Shown here: one piece after another, positions 40,300 through 53,332 of the stretch | Layout: each line of letters starts with the position of its first letter | Numbering within the stretch: position 1 is the stretch's first letter | Assembly: GCA_905250115.1 (NCBI GenBank) | Contig: CAJNOI010000015.1 | Location: 809,283 to 873,282 of the forward strand | Length of the DNA: 64,000 bases | DNA from: Adineta steineri | Taxonomy: Eukaryota; Rotifera; Eurotatoria; Adinetida; Adinetidae | Reading direction: 5' to 3' | Position numbers and translations under genes: made by a program | The notes under the pieces: model-generated | Told to the model about the DNA's origin: nothing | The model's database searches: none | What the model saw: only the letters and a program-made list of their open reading frames with translations

Positions 40300-42743
40300 A
40301 TGATGCATGAGCTGTCGACAGCTGCAAATGAAAAAGGTATTTTGACTTCTCTTTAATAGAAAAATAATTATATAAATTTATCAAATGGGAGATTTTGAAA
40401 AGAGAAGCACCATCAGTTGCTTCTATTATACAAAATCATACAGGTGGTAAAGGAGACTGAATATAGAATTATTATTTTGGTTTGCTTATATATATGATTT
40501 TTATAAAATAAATCGATATATCAAAGTTGAATTATGGTGATGGTTAGAATCTAAATACGATTTGAAAATAAAAGAAATAAAATATTGAATAGATTATTTT
40601 ATTTTACATAGAAAATGATGACACAAAAACAATAATAACTATAGATAATAATAATAGTGATAATCAAGAGAAATGGTATACTATAACAAGTCAAGTTTTT
40701 CTGCCATTTATGATTGCTGGATTTGGTATGGTGGGTGCTGGACTTGTGCTTGAACGTGTTAAGGTATTTATTTGCATACTGGAATAAATTATCTGTCATG
40801 AAATCTAAAATATATTAGAGGGATTATATAAATTATTAGATGACAACAAGGTCAACCGTAAGATTATTAACATGATTATAGGATTATTTTTAGCATGAAA
40901 AATACGTTCTTTCCAGAAGATCTTATATTTCTTTTGGAATTTTATTATTAATTCTAATAAAATAAGAATGAATAATAATGTTTGATATTCATTGGAAGAA
41001 AAGGAAGAATATCAAATGATATAATCTCGTATTCTATGAATTAATCTATAAAATTGAATTTCTGGAAGATCATATGATAATCTAATTTCAAAAGATTCTA
41101 TTTTTTTAAATCCAGTTATATGAGTTGGATCGAACTTTGGTATTTTTCTTTATTTAGACATTGAATTTATTTCAAGAAATACCAGAAATATATATACTTG
41201 TTCCAGCATTACTCGGCTTGAAAGGCAATTTAGAAATGACATTAGCTTCTCGTTTATCTACACAAGTATAATATTTTTTTATTTTATTTTATGTATGAAA
41301 CTTAGGTTTTTTTATAAATAATAGGCAAATATTGGAAATATGGATAAAAGAAATGAATTAAAGAGTATGATTATTGGCAATATAATTTTAATACAATTAC
41401 AAGCTATTGTTGTTGGTTTTCTTGCTGCTATTGTCTCAATTACTATGGGTTGGATACCACAAGGTCATTTTAATCTCCGACATGCTCTTGTTCTATGTAG
41501 CAGTAGTGTTTCAACAGCATCCATCACTTCATTAGTCTTAGGTGCGCAAATATTTACATACGATTTATATTAAAATCTAAAGATGAATTATTATTTATTT
41601 AGGTACAATTGTGATCATAGTTATTGTTTTATCACATAAGTGTAAAATTAATCCAGATAATATAGCTACACCTATAGCTGCATCACTTGGTGATCTGACA
41701 ACACTTAGTATTTTAGCTGGTATTGGCGGGTTTTTATTTCAGGTTATTGGTAAAGGAAAATATAGATATTAGATATTTTATTCTTTTTTGTTTAAATCAT
41801 ACTTAGATAATTATACATGGTTACCAATAATAACAACAATTTTATTTTTATTTCTAATCCCAGTTTGGATTATGATTATAATTAAAAATGAATATGTTAA
41901 AGATGTATTGATTCATGGATGGTAGAATAAAAAATTTCGATAGTCACAATTTTTGTTTCTAATGAAAATAATCTTTTAGGACGCCAATTATAGCTGCAAT
42001 GTTTATTTCCAGGTAAATATTAATGATAATATAAATGTTATTATTATTTATCGAATATAAATCTAGTGCTGGTGGTATAATTCTTGACTTTGCTATTCAA
42101 ACACTCCGTGGTATAGCTGTCTTTCAACCTGTAATTAATGGTAAGAAATTTGCTTTTTATTAATAAAATAATTTCGTTCGATTTTCTAATAGGTGTTGGT
42201 GGTAATTTAGTTGCTGTACAAGCAAGCAGATTATCAACTGCATTTCATCGACAAGATAAATCAAGAGAATTTCAAAATGATACAGATTATGATACTTCAA
42301 CAAATTGTCTAGATCCATATAAAGTTTTTTGTTCAAAACGTATGAATAAATTTTTTAGAATTCACGAAATTACGTTAATATATTTTAGAAAATAATTCAT
42401 CAACAGCACGAGTCCTATTATCTCTGGTTATACCAGGACATTTAACATTTATTTTTCTTATTTGGCAATTCACTGCTGATCATTTTCGTCTTTCATTTCC
42501 TTTCATTATTCTTTATCTCATTGCGGCACTTATCCAAGTAAAATATTATTTTTATTAATTAACTGATATTCATTTAATCTTGTTTTATAGGTTATTATTC
42601 TTCTTTATATTGCTCAATGGATGGTAGGTTTTGTTTGGCGACAAAATCGAGATCCAGATAATGTTTGCATACCTTATTTAACAGCGATTGGAGATCTTCT
42701 TGGTACTGCTCTGCTTACATCTGTTTTTTTAATTCTTTCATAA
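40300..42743 (+). CDS. SLC41-type magnesium transporter (MgtE family)
   Basis: Firm exons are 40612-40763, 41158-41265, 41325-41541, 41603-41749, 41807-41921, 41980-42012, 42067-42140, 42193-42339, 42389-42537 and 42591-42743. The product has ten to eleven helices. Matching blocks include [86 protein letters not shown] and [15 protein letters not shown]. The paired LGLKGNLEM / [11 protein letters not shown] and [11 protein letters not shown] / [11 protein letters not shown] motifs are the two MgtE-like repeats of SLC41A1-A3. The 5' end is uncertain. The exon ending IIQNHT at about 40442 is likely; the best start found is the ATG at 40300, reached through an atypical acceptor. One exon is only 33 nt. 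It lies head to head with myosin VI, about 0.4 kb apart. Confidence 0.88.
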
Positions 42744-43362
42744 ACCGGTGATTTTTATAGATTTTAAAAAGAAGAGATAGATTCTTATTATTTGCTTATT
42801 TTCTATGGATTGTGATCAGTTATTTTTTATTATATATTTATTATGGGATTTAACGAAGACGTTAGAATGAATAAAAGAGATATTGGTATATGTTATATTC
42901 AGTTTTTTCAATTAGAGGATGTGGGTGTGGATATAAGATTGATCTCATCAAGTATATCAACACTCACTCCACATTCATCTGACTCTGTTTCTTGAGAACA
43001 AATTCTCTTCCAACTTATAAAATATCTTCATTCGACTTTATAATTAAATAACAATCTACATTTTGAACATCAATGAAAAGAAAGAGAGTTATTCAAACTT
43101 CGCTATAATTATAATCAGGAAGGCAATAGTCATGCCTACTATATATCATTTTATATTACTAAAGTAATCATAGTAAAATATTTGATTATACTTCCTATCG
43201 AGGCTCGATCCTTGAACGTGATATCATTCTTTTTTCGCTTTTTCTCTCGTCAAGTGATCGCAATATCATGTAAAATATATGATGCATGACGAATATGTGT
43301 TCATTGAATGGGAAGAAAAAGTAACATATTATACAACACACATTTCATTAACAGTCTACAAT
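42744..43362. other. Spacer downstream of the SLC41-type gene
   Basis: About 0.6 kb with no supported gene. A GCTCGATCC string near 43203 resembles a tRNA B box, but no tRNA can be folded around it. Confidence 0.4.
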
Positions 43363-43498
43363 GTCAAATCAAAGTTTTACCACCTTCATTACGTGTTACC
43401 GGTAGAACTTGTCTATCGAATTCTGGATCATCAATCGGATTTTACAACTATGATCAATGAATGAAGTTTGTCAACTTATTACTGAACTTCTTAAATAC
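43363..43498 (+). pseudogene. Broken F-box gene fragment
   Basis: The frame encodes LPVELVYRILDHQSDFTTM, nearly the same as the first exon of the F-box/LRR gene at 56.2-56.4 kb. Its apparent start ATG (MSNQSF) is in a different frame. A second shift after TTM leads to a stop, although nucleotide similarity continues through TTTGTCAAC. No LRR exons follow. It appears to be a dead copy of the family. Confidence 0.7.
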
Positions 43499-43891
43499 TC
43501 ATATTTGTTGCTCGAATCGATGATTGATCTTTCATCAAATCGTCATCCAACAACTCTGAAGTCAGCTACATTTTTATATAGTGATATGATGCAATATATG
43601 TATCTGTTCTTCTTAAATATTCTGACTTAACTTCTATTGAAATGCACCTCAAGTGTTGTCTGGTGTAAAAATGAATAAATAAAGTATAGTCGTTGGTAAA
43701 TATAGATACATGCACACAAAGACATCACATGATATTGATCTTGAAGATTAGGCAAAAATCATGTCTGAATTTCAAGAAATTCGAATTAAGATATAAAGTA
43801 CTTGTATTATAATGGGCCGGAAGCTTTGAATGAGATACGGAATACAATATTTTCATATCTGAAGATAATTCAACGAAAACAGCTAAAACTA

Positions 43892-44180
43892 AAGCTGATG
43901 CCAGATAATGAATCATCAGCATTCTTTTAACATATTTTAGGTTAAATTTCCGATTTAGATGAACTCATCAGTTGAATTAATATTAGCCGTCTTCTGACAG
44001 TATATAAATTTGACTTTATTCTAGAATAAATTGTGAGTATTGAGAAATCTGTGAAAACCTTAAAATCGTCATTTCGTACTTGAGTGAAATTCGAATATAA
44101 ATACAGTCGATGATAGATAGTGAATCATCAGTGTTATTTTAACATATGTTAGTTTTAATCCTCGATTTCTTGATAGTCAA
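43892..44180. repeat. Diverged direct repeat, two copies about 213 bp apart
   Basis: Copies at about 43892-43967 and 44105-44180 share GAATCATCAG, TTTTAACATAT and a CGATTT block in the same order. The second copy ends just before the GPCR stop at 44195. Confidence 0.5.
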
Positions 44181-44194
44181 CATTCGGCATAGCT

Positions 44195-45938
44195 TCACAT
44201 TACATTTACCACACGAGTCTGAGCTTTTGTGGCATCTGGTTGAATTCGTGCTAATTGTATTGGTTGAGTGATTGTTGTTGGATTAATACGTCTATTATTT
44301 CGCTTCATAAGTCTTAGAATTCGTTGTGCAGTCAATTTCCATGCATCAACAAAGCGACGATCGAATAGTGTAATAACTAGAACATCAGAAAGTGTTGCAG
44401 CAATATCAAGAACTTTTGTAATCAAACGTTGTGAAGTCGATGAAGCAACAGATAATAAAAATATAATTTGAGGAAGAAAAAAGAGAAACCAAATTGAGTA
44501 GAGAATAATAAATTGAATGATAAGATGTCGATGAATACGTCGAACGGATCGAACTGCATTTTGTGAAGAACGAACATGTCGAATAATCAGCATTATAACA
44601 GGTATATTGATACAAATAGGTAAGACAACAAGAAAAAATATATCGATAAATTGATTAAAAAAATCAGAAAAATCTAGATCACATGATAAACCAACAACCT
44701 CAACGAGTATAGTTGCTGAAAAAATATATTGTAGAATGAAAATGATTAATGGTACTGAATAAATAAATAAATGAATACATATCAAAAGAATAATAGAATG
44801 AAATGTGATTTTCTTGCTTTTAACAATCAGCCTATACCTGAAACAAAAGTGAAAAATACATTGTTTTTATTGTTTATATATTTATGTATATGACGCAGTT
44901 CGTAAAAAAACCTACACAAAGTATTTAAGATATTTAATATACATAACTAAAAAATTTTCTTCTAGAATATCCAAATCACTTATTTTCAGAATATTGTGGA
45001 ATTACACTTGGAAAATAGATAAAATCGATCTTTTTTCAAATTCGAATGAGAATTATTGTTATTAACTCCGAATCTAATTTTTAACTGCTTATCCTTCGAT
45101 ATTCATCAAATAAAGATTCAAAATAATCAGCTCGAGGAGGCAAAGCTTACTCGCATGTATCATTCTATATGTCTGATTATTTTTATATAAAGTAATATAT
45201 TAAACCGCAAGATATAGTCGTTGCTGGCAAATTTTTTAGATTATTCAATTTATGATATTAAAAGACGCATTTCTCTAACCTGCGGTTTTTCATATTGTAT
45301 CAAACGAAAAAAAATTTAATCAGTTAAAATCAAGTCTGTGGAACATATTTGTCTATTTAAATCAGTTATATTTGACCTTTACTTGATGAATAACTTTGGA
45401 ACATCTCATATCATTGAAACGAAAATTTTACTACAGTTTTCTCTATATAATTACAACATATCCTAATAATATGAATATTTTATAAGTAAACTTCTGATTT
45501 TCCACAATATAAGCACCCACGATTGTTATGAATAACATATAACCTGTAAATATTTGTTAGAGTAAGAGCAAATGATTGTACCATTGTTGTATAATTATTT
45601 GCATATGCTTCTAATACACATAAGAAATCGTATATAACAGGATTTAGTCCACAAATCTTATAATGACGTGTGAAATATTCTAAGAAAATTTGCGAAAGTG
45701 AAACCATATCAAGTATAAGATAATTATAAAGCCATAATAACGAAGGATGACGAAGAGATTTATATGCACAAACTTGAATCCAGAATAAAACATGACATGA
45801 AAATGTTGGAGTTAAAAGAATCAAACACATTGAATTATAATACGATTCTTGTCTATTCCATGCTATACAGTGATTTGACATTTTAGAAAAATGTTCCAAG
45901 GTGAATACCGAAGAATTTTGTATAGAATAAAGATCCAT
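44195..45938 (-). CDS. Rhodopsin-like GPCR, two exons
   Basis: Exons are 45938-45544 and 44837-44195, about 345 aa. Seven helices can be traced. The end of TM3 reads ALTLTNIYRYRLIV, where the usual DRY is replaced by NIYRYR. TM5 is FIDIFFLVVLPICINIPVIML, with a basic third loop (RSVRRIHRHLI). TM6 is IILYSIWFLFFLPQIIFLL and TM7 (KVLDIAATLSDVLVITLFDRRF) lacks NPxxY. A cysteine pair in the outer loops is possible. It looks like another rotifer-expanded receptor of unknown ligand, unlike the receptor at 16.3-17.4 kb. The N-terminus has NSS, a possible glycosylation site. The 706-nt intron is long for this window. Confidence 0.78.
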
Positions 45939-48425
45939 TATATAAATAGGAAAATGTTAGATTTTTTTTCTAAGATTTTTAATGAATTAAAAAACAGTAT
46001 GACGTTTTTGAGTATTACTTCCTTTTTATTTAATTATAAAAAAGATATGTTTTACTTAATACCTTGATGTGATAAAGATTTTTGCCGTCTGAAATTAAGA
46101 AGAAAAGAATTCAAAAGAATACTTTTCATATGAATATTAATATTAGATTAAAAATTGATGAAATCTAATTTATTCTTTAAGAATTAAGATTCTCATTTCT
46201 TAAATCAAACCTTAATAATAAATGAAATATTTTTCGATTTGTCATTAAAATTATTATATGTCTCAACTATCTTAGTCCATAGAAGTGATAAGATAGAATT
46301 CATATTTAACTTAGTGTATTTGATAAATGTTCTTCATTGGATACCTTATTATGCATCAATAGTTTCTATAAATACAGAAAAATACTTTTTGCCTAGGCAT
46401 GTAAATGAACATCTGATTATTGTAATTGAATTTTTCGTACAACTACAGTAATTCTATATTATTTCCCTGAGATACCTTGTTATGATCACTAGGGTTTAGA
46501 ATACAGAAATACATTTACTTAACTGCAGGGACTTTATTTAATGATGTTGTTTAATTATTTAAAAATAACTCTAACATATATTATCATGATGATTCGGTGC
46601 AAACGATAAAAATATCTCTAACTATGATTAAAAACTAAATTTAGAAAGACAAATTAAGGTAATGATGATACAGTAGAAATCTTTCTCATAATTGCACTAG
46701 TTTACATTTATATTACTATTCATTAATCTCTTATTTTTCAAAACGGATTGTGTGTTTTCTATATTGAAGAAAATATAATAAGACACTATCAATATCTAAA
46801 AATCAGATGAGAAAAAAATCTATAGGATTTTGAATTTCAAAGTTATGTATAAAAAAGAAGAGTTTTAATCATTTTCTATAATTTTATAAAGTTTCTAAAT
46901 ATGTAGTTTTCATTATCATTGTCTAGATATCATATTGACAACAGCAAAAATCAACTTAGAAGTCATTCAACAGTGTCTTTGTGAGCGTTCGCTTATTACT
47001 TATTTTCTAATTATTGGCGATTCTGTTTCATTTTCATTTAATAGTGCTTTGACCTTTGAAAGAGCGATTATCACTGTAAGACTAACAGGATCACAGAATA
47101 CAAATTAAAATTCTTTGTTCGATCATAAAACAAAACCGATAGAATTATCGATGAATTTATGTCTGGTTCGAAAATGTAATTATTCCTGTTTATAATATAA
47201 AATAAATTTATGTTTTATTTCGAAAAGTAACAAATACGGCTTCGATTAAATTTTAACATGTCAGTTTGTATTTATAATGAGAAAAATATTAAACATGAAT
47301 CAAGAATAAGTTCAAATTTTCATACTTATGCTAGTCTAACGATGAGATTAATGTAATTATTTTACTGTCGGAAAAAAAAGAATATGTCATCATTTTTCAA
47401 GCCATTCAAATTTTGATAAATTTCAAAGAAAAATTACATAAAGATAAATATTATTAAGCAAAGCTTTTCATATTTCATTGACAGCAAAATAATTAAGATA
47501 AATATTCGATTAAAATGGATCAAATATATGTGACATACAATATAGAATCAACAGTACATGCATACACAATTTCATATATTTTAATTCCTTTTTTTTTTAA
47601 TACTTCATAATACAATCGTTGTTTTTTTTCTAAATGATATAGAAAAAAACTTTGAATAAGATCTATAGTCTTATGCATTTTCTTAATAGCTATATGGCAT
47701 TATAGAAGTAGTCATAAATAGTATGTAGTTTCGTATCGTTATATATATTATAATACAATACAATCAAGAAAATGTATAAGTGTAGAATGAAAAGAGAAAA
47801 AATAAATTCCAATTGACGATTGTTCGTTCTGTCTTTCGTATGTTCTGTGTCACAATATAAATATAAGTTCATCGACGTCTTATTTTATACGATGTACATT
47901 TGTTTGCCGATTTCACCTTTACAGACATGTATATAAAGAATAGTCGGAGGGCTGTTTTACTTCTTAAACATACGGTTTAAATACAACAGCATACCTACAT
48001 ACATAATTTATAATCTTATTCGTTTTCATTTGATTGGTACATACCCCCATTATATATTCAATAATAAAACGACTCCAACTGAGTAGTACTCGATAACGTT
48101 ATAGTAACAAACATACTTTTTTTCTATACAATCACTTCAAGAAGAAAAAAAAAGAATAGGTAAGTCAACTACTTATTATTATACATAAAAATAACACAAA
48201 AATATCCTTCATATATCTATGTATATTATGATTAACATTAGTATGTCACTTGAAATATGTAATATTCACTGTTCTTATGATGACTTTTTTCATTTTGAAA
48301 GAAATAAATAAAAATAGAATATCGAATATAATGATTTCTTTTATTCTTCTAGTATATGACATTAGTCATAAATTATTTTATGTTGTTTGATATTTCTAAA
48401 TGATATTATTGACAAAATACTATCG
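45939..48425. other. 2.5-kb AT-rich intergenic region between divergent genes
   Basis: No supported gene. ORFs at 46239-46451 (+) and 47690-47872 (-) have no motif or splice context. It probably includes promoters of the GPCR and the fucosyltransferase-like gene. Confidence 0.5.
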
Positions 48426-49723
48426 ATGGGACGATCCCAACGACTCTATATTTATATATTAATTGGTTTTTTTATTTGGTTTATAGTTTTTATTAGTCAA
48501 ATTTTATATTTTTCATCATTTTCTGTTCATAATTATTGTTGGTTTTCATCTTGTAAAAATATTTTCGTCTCATCTCGAATTCCTCCTAACAACCAACAGA
48601 AAATTTTATCTTCCTATGAAAAATCTCTTCTAACACGTATTCACCATCAACCTCTTTTACAACAATATGAATCTCGTCATGTTAATTTTCTTCATCTAAT
48701 TAAACCATCAGTAAAACCAAATAAATATTTAATTTATACATGTAATCAACCATGTGGTGGTTGGGGTGATCGTACACGAAAAATAGTTGGTGCTTATTTA
48801 TTATCATTAGCATTAAATCGTACATTTCTCATAAATATGACATGGCCATGTTCCATAACAAATTTATTAGAACCAAATTTTATACAATGGAATCAAACAA
48901 TAAAAAATCTTTCTCAACGAACAAATCGTACGATTGATAAACTTACTTCATCGGATAAAGATTATGATGATGTTTTATCATGGAAAAATATTGATATAAT
49001 CTATTTTAAAGTTAAAGATTTAAGTTATTATCGATTAATATTATGGCGTGATGATTTTTATCGTAATCTTGATTTAGATTATGGTTTACATCGTTCAATA
49101 TTATTTGTTCATAGTATATTTACATTAGTATATGAATTATTATTTAAATTAAAACCTCATCCACAATCTCATATGGATGAAATAGCAGAAAAATTTTCTT
49201 TAAATTCACTTCAATGTGCACATATACGTATTGGAAAAAATCCATCAAATCCAAATGATGTTGTTTTTCCAAAACGTGAACATATGAATACTAGTGTAAT
49301 AGGATTTTTAAAAAATAATTCTAAATCACATGAAATAATATTTGTTTCAACTGATTCTGAACAAGTACATACATATGCAAAACAACAATTTCATTCACGT
49401 TTATTAACTGTCGATGGTATGATACGTCATATTGATCGATCAGGAAAAAAATTTGCTTGTCATGGTTTAGAAAAAACTATATTAGATTTTTATATGATTT
49501 CACAATGTCGTACAATGATTATGAGTAAAAGTGCTTTTAGGTTAGTTAAAATCTTTTTTCATTGTATCTATTTAAATCATTCTTATATTTTTTTTTCACA
49601 TCTAGCTTTTGGGCAAATATGCGTCGATTGAAACCTTATGAAAATTTATATTTATATTGTGATGGAATTAAGAAAATACATGGTACAAGTGATTATGATC
49701 GATATCCTTATGGTCAATGTTAA
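48426..49723 (+). CDS. Fucosyltransferase-like type II membrane glycosyltransferase, two exons
   Basis: Exons are 48426-49540 and 49606-49723, giving about 410 aa. The first in-frame ATG is at 48426; a TTG 39 nt upstream is not used. A short cytoplasmic start (MGRSQR) and a single anchor (IYILIGFFIWFIVFISQILYF) suggest a Golgi type II enzyme with a lumenal catalytic domain. The donor-site motif TCNQPCGGWGDRTRKIVGAY, then LALNRTFLI, resembles the GDP-fucose-binding region of NodZ/FUT-like GT-B enzymes. Later blocks are CAHIRIGKNP, IIFVSTDSEQV and MSKSAFSFWANMRRL. Several N-glycosylation sites occur (NRT, NMT, NQT, NLS, NTS, NNS). Acceptor and linkage are unknown. AATAAA at about 49781 is a likely polyadenylation signal. 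Confidence 0.8.
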
Positions 49724-49780
49724 GAAATTATGATTGTGCGATTTATCTATTATATGAATTGATTTGTTTGTTTTTCTTTT

Positions 49781-49786
49781 AATAAA
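49781..49786 (+). terminator. Polyadenylation signal of the fucosyltransferase-like gene
   Basis: AATAAA, 58 bp after the stop codon, in a T-rich context. Confidence 0.55.
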
Positions 49787-50100
49787 ATTTTATGAGAATG
49801 TCGTCAACTGATGAAAAATATTTTATCATTGTTGAATTTATTTTATTTTGTTTTTGGAGAATATATATGTGTCAGGTGTTCTATTCTAATGATTGGTATT
49901 ATGCTTGTCTGTCATGAAAATAAGACGCAACATGTGTTTTTAGTACACATCTATCGTGGCACGATAAGTGGGCTTTCTCATATGGATTAATATAGAGTTG
50001 ATTATCAACACTAGCATGTCGGCATAATCATTCGTATGCCAGACTCATTTGAATGAGAGAAAAAGAATTGACAACATATATGGTTGCAAAGATCAACAAA

Positions 50101-50121
50101 ATATATATATATATATATATA
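50101..50121. repeat. (AT)n microsatellite
   Basis: About ten AT units, roughly 55 bp upstream of the Ly6-like start. Confidence 0.8.
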
Positions 50122-50174
50122 GATTATTTCCTAAAAAACGACATTGATAGAGTGAAATAATAGAAAATATCATA

Positions 50175-50764
50175 ATGCAGAATTTTTCTATTTTTCTATT
50201 AATTGTGATTTCTAATATTGATAAAAGTAGGTGCTTTTTTTAAATATTTAAAAATCTTCATTATTATTTTCTAGTATCATCATTGTCTTGTTATCAATGT
50301 TCATCAATTAATGGAACTAATCCAATCTGTGAAGATTCATTTCAGGGAGATATAGTTGGTAAACCATCACTTCTTCATACTCCATGTATGACTCAATTAC
50401 GTGACCGTAAAGGTTTCTTTCCTGCAACATATTGTATTAAATTAGTTGCTTACTCGGATGGTAAAATATTGTCTTCTTTATTATAATAAATAATCATATT
50501 CATTTATTTGTAGACTCTAAGCCTATTCAATATATATATCGAACGTGTGGTCGAGAAGAAGCTGATGATAATGGAATAAATCGTGTTAGTCATTGTGGTT
50601 TTATAAAACTTCATTGGATTCATCCATTTAGACGATTTCGAAGTTGTTTACATATATGTGATAAAGATGCGTGCAATCAAGCTAATTATTTTATTTATTC
50701 AATGTGGAAAATTATATTTTGTTTTAGTTTATTATTTATAAATTCATATGAAAGCTTTATATAA
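50175..50764 (+). CDS. Secreted or GPI-anchored Ly6/uPAR-like three-finger protein, three exons
   Basis: Exons are 50175-50226, 50275-50460 and 50514-50764, about 162 aa. It starts with a signal peptide (MQNFSIFLLIVISNIDKS), directly followed by SLSCYQC, the usual opening of Ly6 domains. Further cysteines occur at ICED, TPCMTQL, TYCIKL, TCGREE, SHCGF, SCLHICDKDACNQ. The final CN pair is the signature of the three-finger fold. The last 20 residues are hydrophobic (MWKIIFCFSLLFINS), as in a GPI-attachment signal. Relatives include quiver/sleepless and other Ly6 neuromodulators, but no orthologue can be named. Confidence 0.82.
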
Positions 50765-53332
50765 ATGAAAGAGATATAATGTGTCATTATTAATTGATGT
50801 AAATACGAAATTGACATAGAACAGATACAGAAAGTCCTTTAGATTTTTGTTTGTTGATAAATATAAGTTATACAAATTATTATAGGTTAAATCTTCGAAT
50901 TTTTCCTTTTTGTATACATTCGAAAATCTAGAATAGGAAGTCAATTTATGAATATATGAGTAATTTTATTGATAGATATATCATTTGATTATAGTTGTCA
51001 TTTTCTATGTTTCTTGCATTAATTTTATTGGGATTATTAGAGAACTAGCTAATTCTTCTATTCTAATAATATGTTTGGAAGAACATTCTATGTTAATAGA
51101 GATTTTATTGGGTGAATGTCTAATCAGATGCATCATCATGTCTGGCTTATTTTATACAAAAATTAAAATTTACAAATGGAAAATTAGTAGAGTATCGTAT
51201 ATTAATATACATGCATTTTATTTATATTTTCTCATAGAACGAACACATATGCATATCAATTGCATATAGATAAATAAGATTTTTTCTCTGAAAAAAAATC
51301 CTAGAAATATTCTGATATTCTATAAATACATGTATATAGATCTGTTGTTACTCATATGTAACATGACTAATTAAATGAATTTATGATCAACAGATGAAGT
51401 ATTGTTTGAGTATGGTTTTTTATATCAATTTGATTATTGTCAGATAGGATTCATCTTTCATCATAGAATAAGTCGTTTATCACTTTAATAAATAATTCGG
51501 TAATCCTATTAATAAAAGTTAGTTAACTCCTTATACATACATTCATTATTGCGATACGAAGCAAAGCATTTCTGAAGTCCTTCGTGAGGCTTTTCTGCTT
51601 TTTCGACGTACGCATTAGTTTTGTGTCGTGATGATCTCGACAGCGGAACATCCCGAAATACTCGTTTGAACAAGAGATCAATACATTAAGATTGAGCTGA
51701 TATTATTCGTTTTTCTGATTCTCAATATGACGTTTAGTTAGTTTACAGGAAGTGTTATAAAAGCACAATTTTTATTATTGAAGATAAACCCAACTAATTA
51801 ATAAGTTTTTAAAATCTGTTCAGATGAACAGAACTGCGTTTATTAGTTAAATTTGCATCAAATAATTGTTTTATTACAAATATTGCTGTCTGCTATAAAT
51901 AATAAAAACCATCATAGTTGTATGCTCTACATACTCGATGCAGCTGTATTCGAGAAAAGGAATTATGAACGTCGATATTCTCATTGTTTGGATCATTTTA
52001 CTCGTTGTGTTGTAACTACATTCATTTTCTATGAAATACAATTCCTTTTAAACATCTTTGAAAAAATATTCCTAATTTATCAATAGCTCGAAAGTAATTC
52101 TTAATGAAAATTGAATTAAAACTCTCTTTTGATAAACATTCAAGTATTTTCTATAAATTGCCTAATAATGAATAAAAATAGTTTGTAAACATTTGAGATT
52201 TTTTAGGTCGATTTTCTTTTAGTGTAAAGATTGTCTATAAGTCATAGTGTATAATCGTGTGCTTCTTCTTGAGAGTACATTGTAATAAATAGAGGCAAAC
52301 TAGAATACTTACTCTTCAATGGTTTTTCTTCGAAGATTTTTCAGAACATGGTATAAATCTATCCATTATTATTTGTTTTAACAACATAAACATTTCGGTT
52401 ATCTAATAAATCATAACCTATGTTTAACTGACTGATATTGGCAATAGACTACTGTCATGCATCCAGTGAAAGTATTTATGACTTATTTTTTGCAAAAGAG
52501 CTATCAATGTATCTAGTCCTGACTATATCACGTATCAACATACATGTATTTGATATAATAATAGTCATATCCTCTCGGGACCTATTCCATTCTATAATGT
52601 ATTATTTGACTCATATGTCTATATAAAAAAAGATATAATATATGTTATTGTATAATCATATTCACAATATTTGTCTGTCAGTTTTATTAGATAACACATA
52701 TATGAACGGTAGAAATTCTTGATGATTCAGTTATTCAACTACAAAGTCTTGCGAAATTTTGCAAAACTAAAACAATCATACTTGGTTCAACAGGATTGAA
52801 CACAGAATCTTTCTTTATCCAGCACTAATTCATACTACACATTTTACGGTTCAAATTTATTGGAGAAAACTTTTCTAACTCAATGTCATCGGACATAGCT
52901 CTTTGATCTAGCATTATTGGGAATAATGTCTTAGGGTTTTACTATTATCACAGGAAACCTTTAATCATTCTTCATCATCTGGAACAATCTTCTACAGTTC
53001 TGCTACTATTATACAAAATGTTTTCTGATGACGCCCCATTTAACAAAACCTTTTAGGGTTTTGATACTGTTACAGAGAACCACCTTAGCCTGGTTTTACA
53101 CGAGGTGCACACACACAAAATAATGCTACAAGATCTCTGTTTTTAAAGAACATTCTCATCGTCTTCGTCAGATATAAAAGAATACGAAGCAAACATTATC
53201 ATCACAATATATATTAAGTTTGAAAACAAGCAAGTTTATTTACTGTTTCTGTCTAAACTATAACACAAAAATAGTCTCACATGATCATCACCAGTGATTT
53301 ATTCTTCATCTAAATACATTTAATATTATCCT
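50765..53332. other. 2.6-kb gene-poor region
   Basis: No supported gene. ORFs at 50985-51269, 51853-52086 and 52438-52626 are short, with no motif. Near 52930-52960 and 53052-53082 a TTAGGGTTTT-containing segment of about 30 bp occurs twice, 122 bp apart. Confidence 0.45.

Noticed and set aside
43195-43225. tRNA gene suggested by a GCTCGATCC string
   Set aside because: No A box or acceptor-stem pairing could be found around it.
48387-48425. Longer N-terminus for the fucosyltransferase-like gene
   Set aside because: It begins at TTG. The ATG at 48426 gives a standard type II anchor.
52930-53082. Interstitial telomere repeat (TTAGGG)
   Set aside because: Only single TTAGGG units occur, not tandem arrays.
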